The translations under genes were made by a program, and so were the position numbers. Shown here in pieces: positions 8,717-15,763 of a DNA stretch of 37,857 nucleotides. Location: positions 1 to 37,857 of the forward strand of contig JAICMC010000005.1 in the NCBI GenBank assembly GCA_025929465.1, written 5' to 3'. This DNA comes from Nostocoides sp. Lineage in GTDB: Bacteria > Actinomycetota > Actinomycetes > Actinomycetales > Dermatophilaceae. Position 1 is the stretch's first letter; every line of letters starts with the position of its first letter. Under the pieces are notes generated by a model. The model did no database searches, was not told where the DNA came from, and was given only the letters and a program-made list of their open reading frames with translations.

Positions 8717-9466
8717 TCAGCTCCCTCCTCCGCCGAGCGACCCCACGGCGCGGGCGACGACGATGAGGGAGGTGAGCAGCGCTGCCGTTGCCTCGGTCCC
8801 CATCAGCAGCTTGGCGCGCGAGGTCAGCGGCATCGTGTCGGTCGGGCTGAAGGCGCTGGAGTTGGTCAGCGAGACGTAGAGGTAGTCCAGGAAGATCGGC
8901 ACCCACCCGGCGTCCTCGCTCGAGCCGCGGCGGACCTCCCCGACGGTGTCGTGGTCCTCGTCGTGCGAGAACCGCAGGTCGGCCAGCGGCAGCTCGGACC
9001 GAGGCAGCTCGCGCCGGGCCACCGGCCCACCACGGTCGAGCTCCCAGAACAGCAGGGCGAAGCCGATCAGGTTGGTGAACCAGACCTGCATCGCCGCGAC
9101 CAGGAGCGAACCGGCGGGGGACTTGGGGTCCGCCACGGTGTTGACCAGCAGGCCGAGCGAGACCAGGTTGGTCAGGACCATCAGCCCGGCCAGGGCCAGG
9201 GAGACCACGCGTGACCAGCGGCTGGCCCGGACCATCCGGATCGGGTTGGTCGCGACGAGGGCGACCAACAGGGCCACCTCCACGGCCGGGATGATGTAGC
9301 GCGGGCCCAGGGTCAGGCTGCTGGGCAACGTCGCATAGACCACCCCGGCGACCAGGACCGCCGCCGCCGGAGGGAGGCGATGCTCACCCTGATGAGTTCG
9401 ACGCGTCGGGTCAGCGGCACCGAGCTCCTCATCCTCGCTCGCGCGACTGTTGTCCGCATCGGCCAT
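8717..9466 (-). CDS. Small integral membrane protein, DUF1345-like
   Basis: This protein of about 249 residues starts at ATG 9466, preceded by GGAGG eight bases upstream; an upstream in-frame start at 9505 has no ribosome site. A charged N-terminus of about 30 residues is followed by four hydrophobic segments (for example AAAVLVAGVVYATLPSSL, VALLVALVATNPIRMV, VVSLALAGLMVLTNLVSLGLL), then an acidic loop. The C-terminal pair around DYLYVSLTNSSAFSPTDT resembles the pore-loop-like segment of DUF1345 and potassium-channel-like proteins. No filter motif such as TVGYG is present, so ion conduction is only a possibility. Confidence 0.75.
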   Translation of the reverse strand: MADADNSRASEDEELGAADPTRRTHQGEHRLPPAAAVLVAGVVYATLPSSLTLGPRYIIPAVEVALLVALVATNPIRMVRASRWSRVVSLALAGLMVLTNLVSLGLLVNTVADPKSPAGSLLVAAMQVWFTNLIGFALLFWELDRGGPVARRELPRSELPLADLRFSHDEDHDTVGEVRRGSSEDAGWVPIFLDYLYVSLTNSSAFSPTDTMPLTSRAKLLMGTEATAALLTSLIVVARAVGSLGGGGS

Positions 9467-9546
9467 GGCGGCATCCTCCCAGCACCCGCAGGCCACCGGC
9501 CGCATCTCGTCCGCGCGTTGCGCCCTCGACCGGGCAACGCGACCCG

Positions 9547-10080
9547 TCAGGTCGCCTCCGCCAGCGAGTCCAGCAGGGCACGCGTGAACGCCGGGAGGTC
9601 AGCCGGCTTGCGACTGGTGATGAGCGAGCCGTCGACGACGACCGCCTCGTCGACCCAGTCCGCACCGGCGTTGACCAGGTCGGTCTTCAGGCTCGGCCAC
9701 GACGTGACCCGCTTGCCGGACACTGCGCCGGCCTCGATGAGCGTCCAGGGGGCGTGGCAGATGGCGGCCACCGGCTTGCCCGAGGCGACGAACTGCTTGA
9801 CGAAGGACACCGCGTCGTCGTCCAGGCGTAGCGCGTCGGGGTTGGCCACGCCGCCGGGCAGGACGAGCGCGACGTAGTCCTCGACCGAGGCGTCGGCCAC
9901 CACGGCGTCGGCATCCTGGGTGGCGGCCTGGTCGAGGTGGTCGAACAGCTGCACCGGCCCCGACGCCGGACTGAGCAGCGTGGCCGCGTAGCCGGCGTCG
10001 ACCACGGCACCCCACGGCTCGGTCAGCTCGACTCGCTCGACGCCCTCGGCTGCGGTGAGAAAAGCGATGGTCCGGGTCAT
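9547..10080 (-). CDS. DJ-1/PfpI-family type 1 glutamine-amidotransferase-like protein
   Basis: This 177-residue single-domain protein of the DJ-1/PfpI superfamily starts at ATG 10080 with AAAGGA six bases upstream. The nucleophile elbow is AAICHAPW, with Cys108 followed by His109; the conserved early acidic region is AAEGVERVELTEP. Length and motif fit the PfpI/YhbO subgroup. Members have been reported as deglycases, stress chaperones or glyoxalase-like enzymes, and which applies here is not determinable. Nearby DUF72, hemerythrin and flavoprotein genes are all on the same strand but separately spaced, so a shared stress role is only suggestive. Confidence 0.92.
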   Translation of the reverse strand: MTRTIAFLTAAEGVERVELTEPWGAVVDAGYAATLLSPASGPVQLFDHLDQAATQDADAVVADASVEDYVALVLPGGVANPDALRLDDDAVSFVKQFVASGKPVAAICHAPWTLIEAGAVSGKRVTSWPSLKTDLVNAGADWVDEAVVVDGSLITSRKPADLPAFTRALLDSLAEAT

Positions 10081-10179
10081 CGTGGTCCTTTCGTGGTGGG
10101 TGTGCGCCCTCCAGTGCTACCCGTCGCCACCTCGCCCAAACCTCCGGGCGGGCCGGGCGGCGGCCGCGGCGCGGCGCGG

Positions 10180-10920
10180 TCACTGTCCCGCGAGCCTGGC
10201 CAGCTCGCGCTGCAGGCCCCACGCGTTGCGCACCGCATGGCCGTGGCCGTCGTTGTTGAAGTAGGCGAACACCTCGCGACCGTCCCGCTCCCACTCGGCG
10301 ATCCGCAACGCCCACCAACGAAGGTCGGCCTCGCTGTAGGAACCGGCATACATGGTGCCCGGGTCCGGACCGTGCAGCCGCACGTACACCCAGGGCGCGG
10401 TGGCCCGGAGCACGCACGGCAGGCCGGCGCCGCTCATCACGCAGTATGCCGCGGAGCGACGTTCCAGCAGGGCGAAGACGTCCTCGTGGTGCCAGCTCGA
10501 CGTCCGCAGCTCCACGGCGACTCGCATCCACGGCGGCAGCCGGGCCAGGAAGCCATCGAGCCGGTCGTCGTCACGCTCGTCCTGCGGACCGAGCTGCACG
10601 AGCAGCACACCGCGCCGGTCTCCCAGCTCGTGCCAGCCCGAGGTCAAGCGCTGCACCCAGACCTCGGGGTCGCGCAGCCGGCGGGCGTGGGTCAGTCCCC
10701 GAGGCGCCTTGACCGACATCAGGAAGCCGTCGGGCAGGACTCGCCGCCAGGTCGCGAACGTTCGGTCGGCGGGCCACCGGTAGAAGCTGGCGTTGAGCTC
10801 GACGGTCCGGAAGCGTTCGGTGTAGAGGTCACGTCGCCTGGCGACTGGGGTGCCCGGCGGGTAGAGCACCCCCTCCCAGTGGGGGTAGCTCCATCCCGAG
10901 GTGCCGATGTGGCTCGTCAC
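10180..10920 (-). CDS. DUF72-family protein (YecE-like)
   Basis: This 246-residue protein begins with GTG 10920 and the family signature IGTSGWSYPHWEGVLYP. Other DUF72 features follow: NASFYRWP, SVKAPRGLTH, LVQLGPQ and, near the end, VFAYFNNDGHGHA. DUF72 proteins adopt a TIM-barrel-like fold; their biochemical role is not settled. The full expected length is present. The GTG is chosen because the conserved N-terminus begins immediately after it and the upstream sequence offers no better start. It lies 55 bases past the hemerythrin gene's right-hand neighbour gap and shares its strand, so loose co-transcription is possible. Confidence 0.92.
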   Translation of the reverse strand: MTSHIGTSGWSYPHWEGVLYPPGTPVARRRDLYTERFRTVELNASFYRWPADRTFATWRRVLPDGFLMSVKAPRGLTHARRLRDPEVWVQRLTSGWHELGDRRGVLLVQLGPQDERDDDRLDGFLARLPPWMRVAVELRTSSWHHEDVFALLERRSAAYCVMSGAGLPCVLRATAPWVYVRLHGPDPGTMYAGSYSEADLRWWALRIAEWERDGREVFAYFNNDGHGHAVRNAWGLQRELARLAGQ

Positions 10921-10976
10921 GAGCCCTGCTGGCCCTGCAAGGCCGGATCCATGGCTCCACTCACCACCGCGCGCGC

Positions 10977-11474
10977 TCAGGCGATGACGGCGTCGATCGT
11001 CTTCTTCAGGGCGCTGGGCTGGGACGGCTTGTGGGGGGCCGCCTTCTTGGCCGCGAGCAGGGCCTCACCCAGCTCCTGCAGCCGGTTGCGCCCCAGCCCC
11101 TCGCGGACCTTGGGGAACCAGTCCTGCTCCTCCTCGTCCATGTGGTGCGTGACGTTCTCGATGAGCACGGTGGTCTTGGCCTCGAACCGCTCGTCTCCCG
11201 GTTCCATCGTGGACAGCTCGGTGACCAGCAGGTCCGCCACGTGGTGCTCCTCGTAGGACTCCAGGATGTCCGCCTCGAGCTCGGGCAACATGATCCGGAC
11301 CTGCGGGTACATCACCTCGTTCTCGATGTAGGTGTGCACGGTGAGGAGCTCGATGACCTTCGTCACGATGGCGCCCTTGCGCGCGGTGGTCGTCGAGGAC
11401 TTCTGGAACTCGCGGAACAGCGCGCGGACCTGCTTGTGGTCGTCGCGCAGGATGACGATGGCGTCGTTGGACAT
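10977..11474 (-). CDS. Hemerythrin-domain (HHE) protein
   Basis: This 165-residue protein has the spaced ligands of an HHE four-helix bundle: H13 in RDDHKQV, H47-x3-E51 in VHTYIENE, the H77-H78 pair in EEHHVAD, and H110-H111 followed by acidic residues in VTHHMDEEEQDWFP. These would bind a non-haem di-iron centre able to bind oxygen or to sense oxygen or NO. A Lys/Pro/Ala-rich tail follows the bundle. ATG 11474 has GGGAG upstream at good spacing. The gene is transcribed leftward toward DUF72. Stress-related iron or oxygen handling is inferred. Confidence 0.92.
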   Translation of the reverse strand: MSNDAIVILRDDHKQVRALFREFQKSSTTTARKGAIVTKVIELLTVHTYIENEVMYPQVRIMLPELEADILESYEEHHVADLLVTELSTMEPGDERFEAKTTVLIENVTHHMDEEEQDWFPKVREGLGRNRLQELGEALLAAKKAAPHKPSQPSALKKTIDAVIA

Positions 11475-11525
11475 GGTGCTCCCGGGGTTTGGGTCGAGGG
11501 GGACGCCCGCTCCTTACCCCACCAG

Positions 11526-11555
11526 GGCCTGCCCCATCCGCGGCCAGGGCAGGCC
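11526..11555 (-). terminator. GC-rich hairpin, possible terminator
   Basis: GGCCTGCCC and GGGCAGGCC form a perfect 9-bp stem around a 12-base loop, 26-55 bases beyond the stop codon of the flavoprotein gene on the minus strand. No U-tract follows, which is common for actinobacterial terminators. It also lies upstream of the hemerythrin gene, so a role in that leader is an alternative. Confidence 0.45.
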
Positions 11556-11580
11556 ATTGCGTCCCCGCGGGTGATCCGGG

Positions 11581-13197
11581 TCACCCGGGCCGCGGGACCG
11601 CCTCTGCGGTCCGGCTGGGCCCGAGCCGCCCCAGCCGGGCGTGCGCCAGCGCCGCTCGCGCGGCATTGGCTCCGCACGCACCGTGGACGCCACCACCGGG
11701 ATGAGCCGACGCGGAAGCCAGGAAGAGCCCACGGACGGCGGTCTCGGCTCGCCCGAGCCCCGGCGTCGGCCGGAACACGAGCTGCTGGTGCAGCTGGGTG
11801 GTTCCGCCGTTGATGGCGCCGCCCACCAGGTTGGCGTCCCGTTCCTGGAGCTGACGGGGGCCGAGGACCCGCCGCGCGATGATCCGGCTGGCGAAGTCCG
11901 GCGCGTACCGCTCGACCTGTGCCTGCATCCGGTCGGCGAACCGTTGGCAGTCGTCGTCGTCCCAGGTGCCGCGCACCGAGCCGTCGCCCGCATCCTCCCG
12001 CACGTGTTGCGGGACATGGGTGTAGGCCCACATCGACTCGGTTCCGGGGGGCGACCGCGTCGGGTCCGTGGTCGTCATCTGCCCGGCCAGCAGGAACGGG
12101 TCGGCCGGGAGGCAGCCGGTGCTCACCTGGGACAGGGCGTGGTGGATCCCCCGGGCCGAGCTCGCGAGGTGCACCGTACCGGGCAGGTGCGAGGGCCGCA
12201 CAGCCCAGGGGACGGGCCCGTCCAGGGCCCAGTCCACCTTCACGGTCCCCGGGTCCCAGTCGAACCGGCGTATGCCGCGCGCCACGCCGGGCGGGACGTC
12301 CGCTGGGTCGAGAAGCTGCTCGTAGAGCGCGGGCGCCACGACGTCGGCCAGCACCGCGCGTCGCGCCGGCACCCGCGACCCGTCGTCCAACCGGACCGCG
12401 ACGGCGCGACCGTCGGCGACCTCGATGCCGACCACTGCGGTGCCGCAACGGATCTGCCCGCCGCGAGCCTGGAGTCGCTGGGCGAGGACCTCGGTGAGTC
12501 GCCCCGCACCACCCTCGGGTACGGGGAAGCCGACATGCTGGCCCAGCATGGCCATGAGCACGCCCATGAGTCCGGACCCCGGTGCGTCCAGCGGTATGTC
12601 GGCGTGGCCGGCGTTGCCGAGGAGGAGGGCCCGCGCGGCGTCGGAACGAAACCTCGACTCGGCCAGGTGCACCGCCGGTTCGAGGAGCATCCGGACGAAC
12701 CCCAGGCCCCCCACGCGCGGCAGCCGGGCGAGCAGTCCGGCGCCTGCGCGAACCGGGGGGAAGGGCGTCATGAGCGCGCGGACGAGAGAGGGACCCACGA
12801 CATCCCACGCCCTGCACAGGTCGAGCCAGGCCTCGCCGTCACCGGGCGCTGCCGCCTCCAGGCCAGCGGCGGTGAGCTCGCGCTGACGGTGCAGCAGTCC
12901 CCAGGTCCCGTCCGGCAGTGGATGTCCCACGACCGCGGGGGCGTGCGTCCAGACCAGGCCGTGCTGCGGCAGGTCGAGCGAGGCGATCGCCGGTGAGGCG
13001 ACCCCGAGCGGGTAGAAGGCGCTGAACGTGTCGTGGACGAAGTCCGGGTGGACCTCCCGGTCGCTCCGGCAGGCGCCGCCGACCCGGTCCTGCTGCTCGA
13101 TGAGCAGGACGCTCCAGCCGGCGTCGGCCAGCCGGTTGGCCGCGACCAGGCCGTTGGGGCCGGCGCCCACGACGACGGCGTCCACCGCGGCGGTCAC
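11581..13197 (-). CDS. NAD(P)/FAD-dependent oxidoreductase, phytoene-desaturase-like
   Basis: This flavoprotein of about 538 residues has a clear N-terminal dinucleotide fold, VVVGAGPNGLVAANRLADAG, then an acidic end of strand 2 and VGGACRS. The C-terminal FAD-contact region reads GLFLASASAHPGGGVHGACG, typical of the phytoene desaturase/carotene isomerase-like superfamily. The frame is open to GTG 13302, directly after the upstream gene's stop, but those 35 extra residues look non-native. GTG 13197, immediately before the conserved TAAVDAVVVGAG, is preferred, though its ribosome site is poor. The substrate is unknown; no other carotenoid gene is in the window. It forms an apparent two-gene unit with the SRPBCC gene. 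Confidence 0.85.
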   Translation of the reverse strand: MTAAVDAVVVGAGPNGLVAANRLADAGWSVLLIEQQDRVGGACRSDREVHPDFVHDTFSAFYPLGVASPAIASLDLPQHGLVWTHAPAVVGHPLPDGTWGLLHRQRELTAAGLEAAAPGDGEAWLDLCRAWDVVGPSLVRALMTPFPPVRAGAGLLARLPRVGGLGFVRMLLEPAVHLAESRFRSDAARALLLGNAGHADIPLDAPGSGLMGVLMAMLGQHVGFPVPEGGAGRLTEVLAQRLQARGGQIRCGTAVVGIEVADGRAVAVRLDDGSRVPARRAVLADVVAPALYEQLLDPADVPPGVARGIRRFDWDPGTVKVDWALDGPVPWAVRPSHLPGTVHLASSARGIHHALSQVSTGCLPADPFLLAGQMTTTDPTRSPPGTESMWAYTHVPQHVREDAGDGSVRGTWDDDDCQRFADRMQAQVERYAPDFASRIIARRVLGPRQLQERDANLVGGAINGGTTQLHQQLVFRPTPGLGRAETAVRGLFLASASAHPGGGVHGACGANAARAALAHARLGRLGPSRTAEAVPRPG

Positions 13198-13302
13198 CCT
13201 GGCCGCCCCGGTGCACGGTGGCCCGCGGCGGCGACTGGGTTCCGGCCCGGTCCCATCACGGTCGGCGAACGCCCAGCAGCCGATCCGGCCGGGTCGGGGC
13301 AC

Positions 13303-13830
13303 TCATGACTGGCTCTCCGGCGACGACCAGAGAGGGTCCGCGTCCGGCGAGGGGGATGCTGCCGAGCCGTGGCGGCGGGACCGCTCGGCGCCCCCTTCGG
13401 CGAGCATGGCCAGCCGTCGCAGCGACTCCCGGTTCCGCCAGCTGATCAAGGGGTTCTCCACGAGACCGGGCAGTAGCCTGCCGGGACCGCGGACGAGCGT
13501 CTCGCACAGCTGCACCCGCGTGCGGCGCGGGCCGCCCTCGGTGAGCCGGATGTCGACGTGCGCCTCGCCCAGGGGCCATCCCCGGGCGCGCAGCTGCAGG
13601 TGCGATCCGGGCACCACACGCAGCACCTCAGTCGAGTCGTGCGCCAGGACCGGCCAGACCCCGAAGGAGTGGTGCAGGTGCGAGCCGACCTCCGGCCAGG
13701 TCGTGTCGACCTGCCTGATGCTGGCAGCACCGACGACCCACAGGGGGTACAGCCAGCCATCGGCGAGCACTCCCCATACCTCGTCCGTCCCGGCCTCGAC
13801 AAGCCGCTCGACACACGGCATACGGCTCAC
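13303..13830 (-). CDS. SRPBCC-family (START-like) protein
   Basis: This protein of about 175 residues resembles polyketide-cyclase/START-like SRPBCC proteins. It has a VERLVEAGTDEVWGVLADGWLYPLWV opening with the VWGVLAD…W pattern, alternating beta segments through the middle, and a C-terminal long helix (NRESLRRLAMLAEGG) that closes the hydrophobic cavity. A disordered Ser/Pro tail follows. Start GTG 13830 has GGTGG upstream; ATG 13821 is a near alternative. Its TGA is directly followed by a GTG opening the flavoprotein frame, so the two are probably co-translated. A role binding a lipophilic ligand for the flavoprotein is plausible but unproven. Confidence 0.85.
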   Translation of the reverse strand: MSRMPCVERLVEAGTDEVWGVLADGWLYPLWVVGAASIRQVDTTWPEVGSHLHHSFGVWPVLAHDSTEVLRVVPGSHLQLRARGWPLGEAHVDIRLTEGGPRRTRVQLCETLVRGPGRLLPGLVENPLISWRNRESLRRLAMLAEGGAERSRRHGSAASPSPDADPLWSSPESQS

Positions 13831-13958
13831 GCGGGTCCACCGCAGGTCGCGGACACTGGCCTCGGTCGCATGGTTACCCTCCCTGTTCCTGGGCCTGCCG
13901 GAGTGGACGGCAGGCAGACCAGCGTTACCCAGCGCCGGTCGCAGGCAAACACCGCTGA

Positions 13959-14099
13959 CCGGTCAGAACCCGGCAGCTCGCTGCCGCCGTCGGCAGCCGC
14001 GCGGCCATCGAGCAGGCCAAGGGCATCATGGGCGGTCAGGGGTGAGCGAGGGCCGTGCGGTTCGGCCTGCTCCGCCAGCAGTCCCGGCCAGGACGGATG
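13959..14099 (+). pseudogene. ANTAR-domain relic
   Basis: One forward frame reads TRQLAAAVGSRAAIEQAKGI then MGGQG, a TGA stop at 14043-14045, then ARAVRFGLLRQQSR in the same frame. The SRAAIEQAKGIM segment is the hallmark first helix of ANTAR RNA-binding domains, and FGLLRQQS matches the later AFxLLRxxS helix. The stop falls about where many ANTAR domains have a Cys (TGC to TGA would explain it), with about one residue lost nearby. No start codon, GAF partner domain or complete C-terminus survives. This is a decayed piece of an antiterminator/response-regulator gene in an otherwise empty 270-base gap. Confidence 0.7.
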
Positions 14100-14102
14100 A
14101 CC

Positions 14103-14552
14103 TCACCCCGGCGGCGCCGCCTCGTGATGTGCCGCGCCGGCCGTCCGACGGTCCTCCTTCATCTCCGCCTCGTGCAGATGGCGCCGGCCCCCGGCCAGGC
14201 GGCTGCGCGCCCGCTCCTCCAGCCGCCGGAAGGTGGCGTAGTAGCCGTCGTCGTACTCCTCGACGATCTGGAAGGTCCAGCGCCCCTGGAGCACGTTGCG
14301 CCCGACGAGGACCTCGTCCAGCTCGTCGGCGATGTCGTCGTGACCGGCGGCCCGCAGCTCCTCGACCGCGCGGCCCAAGGTCAGGTCGGCGGTGCCGGTC
14401 AGCCGGTGGAACGCGTAGAGGTCGCCGCGTGCCTGCTCGGTCGCCTCCAGCGCCTCCGACAGGCTGCCGAGTGCCTTCACCGTGGCGTCGTCGACCCCGG
14501 CCGGCCGCCGGTGCTCGGGTGTCGGTCGGTCCGGGCCTGAGCTGTCGTTCAT
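14103..14552 (-). CDS. Conserved hypothetical protein, 149 aa
   Basis: ATG 14552 has GGGAGA just upstream; an in-frame start at 14585 would lie ahead of this ribosome site. The protein is soluble, charged and mostly helical. A disordered N-terminus leads to TVKALGSLSEALEATEQARG, then FHRLTGTADLTLGRAVEEL, a distinctive VGRNVLQGRWTFQIVEEYDD patch, and a basic C-terminus rich in Arg and His. The patch looks conserved, but I cannot name the family. There is no signal peptide and no membrane segment. The gene is on the same strand as DUF6328 and separated from it by 195 bases with no other gene. Confidence 0.75.
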   Translation of the reverse strand: MNDSSGPDRPTPEHRRPAGVDDATVKALGSLSEALEATEQARGDLYAFHRLTGTADLTLGRAVEELRAAGHDDIADELDEVLVGRNVLQGRWTFQIVEEYDDGYYATFRRLEERARSRLAGGRRHLHEAEMKEDRRTAGAAHHEAAPPG

Positions 14553-14747
14553 GGTCTCCCTTTCTCGAGCGCCGGACGACCCCATCGACCTCGGGTCACG
14601 GAACCCGGACCAGGTCCTGCGGAGCGGACTGCTCGCACAGGAGGGTGCAGCCGATCTGCATCGTGGCTCCTGTCGTGGTGGTGGGTGGCCCGGCCTGGTG
14701 CGACGGCGACCCAGGGAGGCCCGCCGCCGAGCCGTCGGCCGGGCCGG

Positions 14748-15281
14748 TCATGACCTGCGGTTACCCCGGTCCGGGCGCTGCGAACCACCGCGGGTCGCGC
14801 GGCGCAGGACGACGAGGGGCAGGACCAACCAGCCACCGGCGAACATCACCAACGCGCCCGCAGCCGCGACGGCGGCCGCCGCGTTGCCGAGCACCACGCT
14901 CACGATGAGGAAGACGACCATGGTCACGGTGAGCGCCAGCGTCGTCAGGCCCAGCTTCGCCAGGACGTCCGCGAGGCCGACGAGGACGTCCTTCTCGTGC
15001 TTGCGGAAGAGCAGGCGGTGCGAGCTCACCGGCGCCACGAGCAGGCCCGTGGAGACAGTGGCCAGCAGGAAGGCCACGAGGTAGACCCGTCGCTGGAAGG
15101 CGGTGAGCTGGACGAAGCGCTGTTGGAAGGGCACGGTCAGCAGGAGCCCGGACAGCACCTGCACGCCGGTCTGGGTCACCCGGAGCTCCTGGAGCAGCTC
15201 GCTCCAGTTCCGGTCCATCCGCTCCGCCCGGGTCTCGTCCCGCTGGTCCTCGGGGGAGTCGTCATTCCGGTCACCGGCCAT
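14748..15281 (-). CDS. DUF6328 family membrane protein
   Basis: This protein of about 177 residues shows the DUF6328 pattern: a charged N-terminus, then NWSELLQELRVTQTGVQVLS, GLLLTVPFQQRF, and four hydrophobic segments (VYLVAFLLATVSTGLLVAPV, LGLTTLALTVTMVVFLIVSVVLG, and the C-terminal Ala/Val-rich pair). Function is unknown for the family, which is common in Actinobacteria. Two starts are possible, ATG 15281 and GTG 15287, and neither has a strong ribosome site. The small ORF ending at 15295 just upstream does, which suggests translational coupling. Confidence 0.85.
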   Translation of the reverse strand: MAGDRNDDSPEDQRDETRAERMDRNWSELLQELRVTQTGVQVLSGLLLTVPFQQRFVQLTAFQRRVYLVAFLLATVSTGLLVAPVSSHRLLFRKHEKDVLVGLADVLAKLGLTTLALTVTMVVFLIVSVVLGNAAAAVAAAGALVMFAGGWLVLPLVVLRRATRGGSQRPDRGNRRS

Positions 15282-15294
15282 GGGCACCCGGCCG

Positions 15295-15396
15295 CTAGGC
15301 GACGAGCGCGTCGTCCGATGAGTCCGGTGTGCCGGGCGGGCTCGGGGACGTGGGCCGGGGGTCGCTGCTCAGCAGGACGAGTGCGTCGGTCGGCAT
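15295..15396 (-). CDS. Small ORF (33 aa) upstream of DUF6328
   Basis: ATG 15396 is preceded by a perfect GAGGAG at five-base spacing (15402-15407 on the top strand). The frame encodes 33 residues beginning MPTDALVLLSSDPRP, Ser/Pro-rich and acidic at the end, and stops with TAG at 15297-15295. The stop is only 7-13 bases before the DUF6328 start, which itself lacks a good ribosome site. It may be a leader peptide that couples translation, or a genuine microprotein. Nothing in its sequence matches a family I know. Confidence 0.5.
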   Translation of the reverse strand: MPTDALVLLSSDPRPTSPSPPGTPDSSDDALVA

Positions 15397-15614
15397 GTGT
15401 GCTCCTCGGGCCGGGTCAGGTGTGCACGTACCCCGCCGCGCCCGGCGACAAACCAGGACGCCACGGCCTCGTCCGACGTTACCTTTCAGTCAGGGCGAGC
15501 GGGCCTGGGCGCTGCCCTGCCCGGAGCCAGGGCTCGGCGCGGGTCGGCCGGTCTCGCTGGCCGATCTCGCTGGCCCACAACCATTCTGGATCCGTTCCAA
15601 GAGAGGCGGACGGG

Positions 15615-15643
15615 TTGACGTGCCGATAACCATTCCGTAGAGT
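15615..15643 (+). promoter_or_regulatory. Sigma-A-type promoter for the NCS1 permease gene
   Basis: TTGACG (15615-15620) and TAGAGT (15638-15643) are separated by exactly 17 bases, placing transcription start near 15650. This is the best vegetative promoter in the window. The 5' leader to the permease ATG would be about 115 bases. The rest of the 15397-15763 gap upstream of the promoter shows no gene. Confidence 0.7.
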
Positions 15644-15652
15644 GACTTTTTA

Positions 15653-15680
15653 CTTCCACAGAGTGGAAGATCCGTATGGT
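15653..15680 (+). promoter_or_regulatory. Operator: perfect palindrome plus CCGTATGG box
   Basis: CTTCCAC-aga-GTGGAAG (15653-15669) is a perfect 7+7 inverted repeat sitting just after the predicted transcription start. TCCGTATGGT (15671-15680) follows at once; its complement ACCATACGGA recurs upstream of the malic-enzyme gene. A second partial copy, TTCCGTAGA, overlaps the -10 (15633-15641). TTCC…GGAA palindromes over a start site fit repression by an IclR-family protein; the candidate is the regulator at 31.8 kb. Confidence 0.6.
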
Positions 15681-15763
15681 TTACTGGTTGCGTCGTCGTC
15701 GGGTTCGCCACTCGTCGCCCCGGAGCCGTCCGGTCCGGCGACCGCAGAAATGAGGGAAGACGC

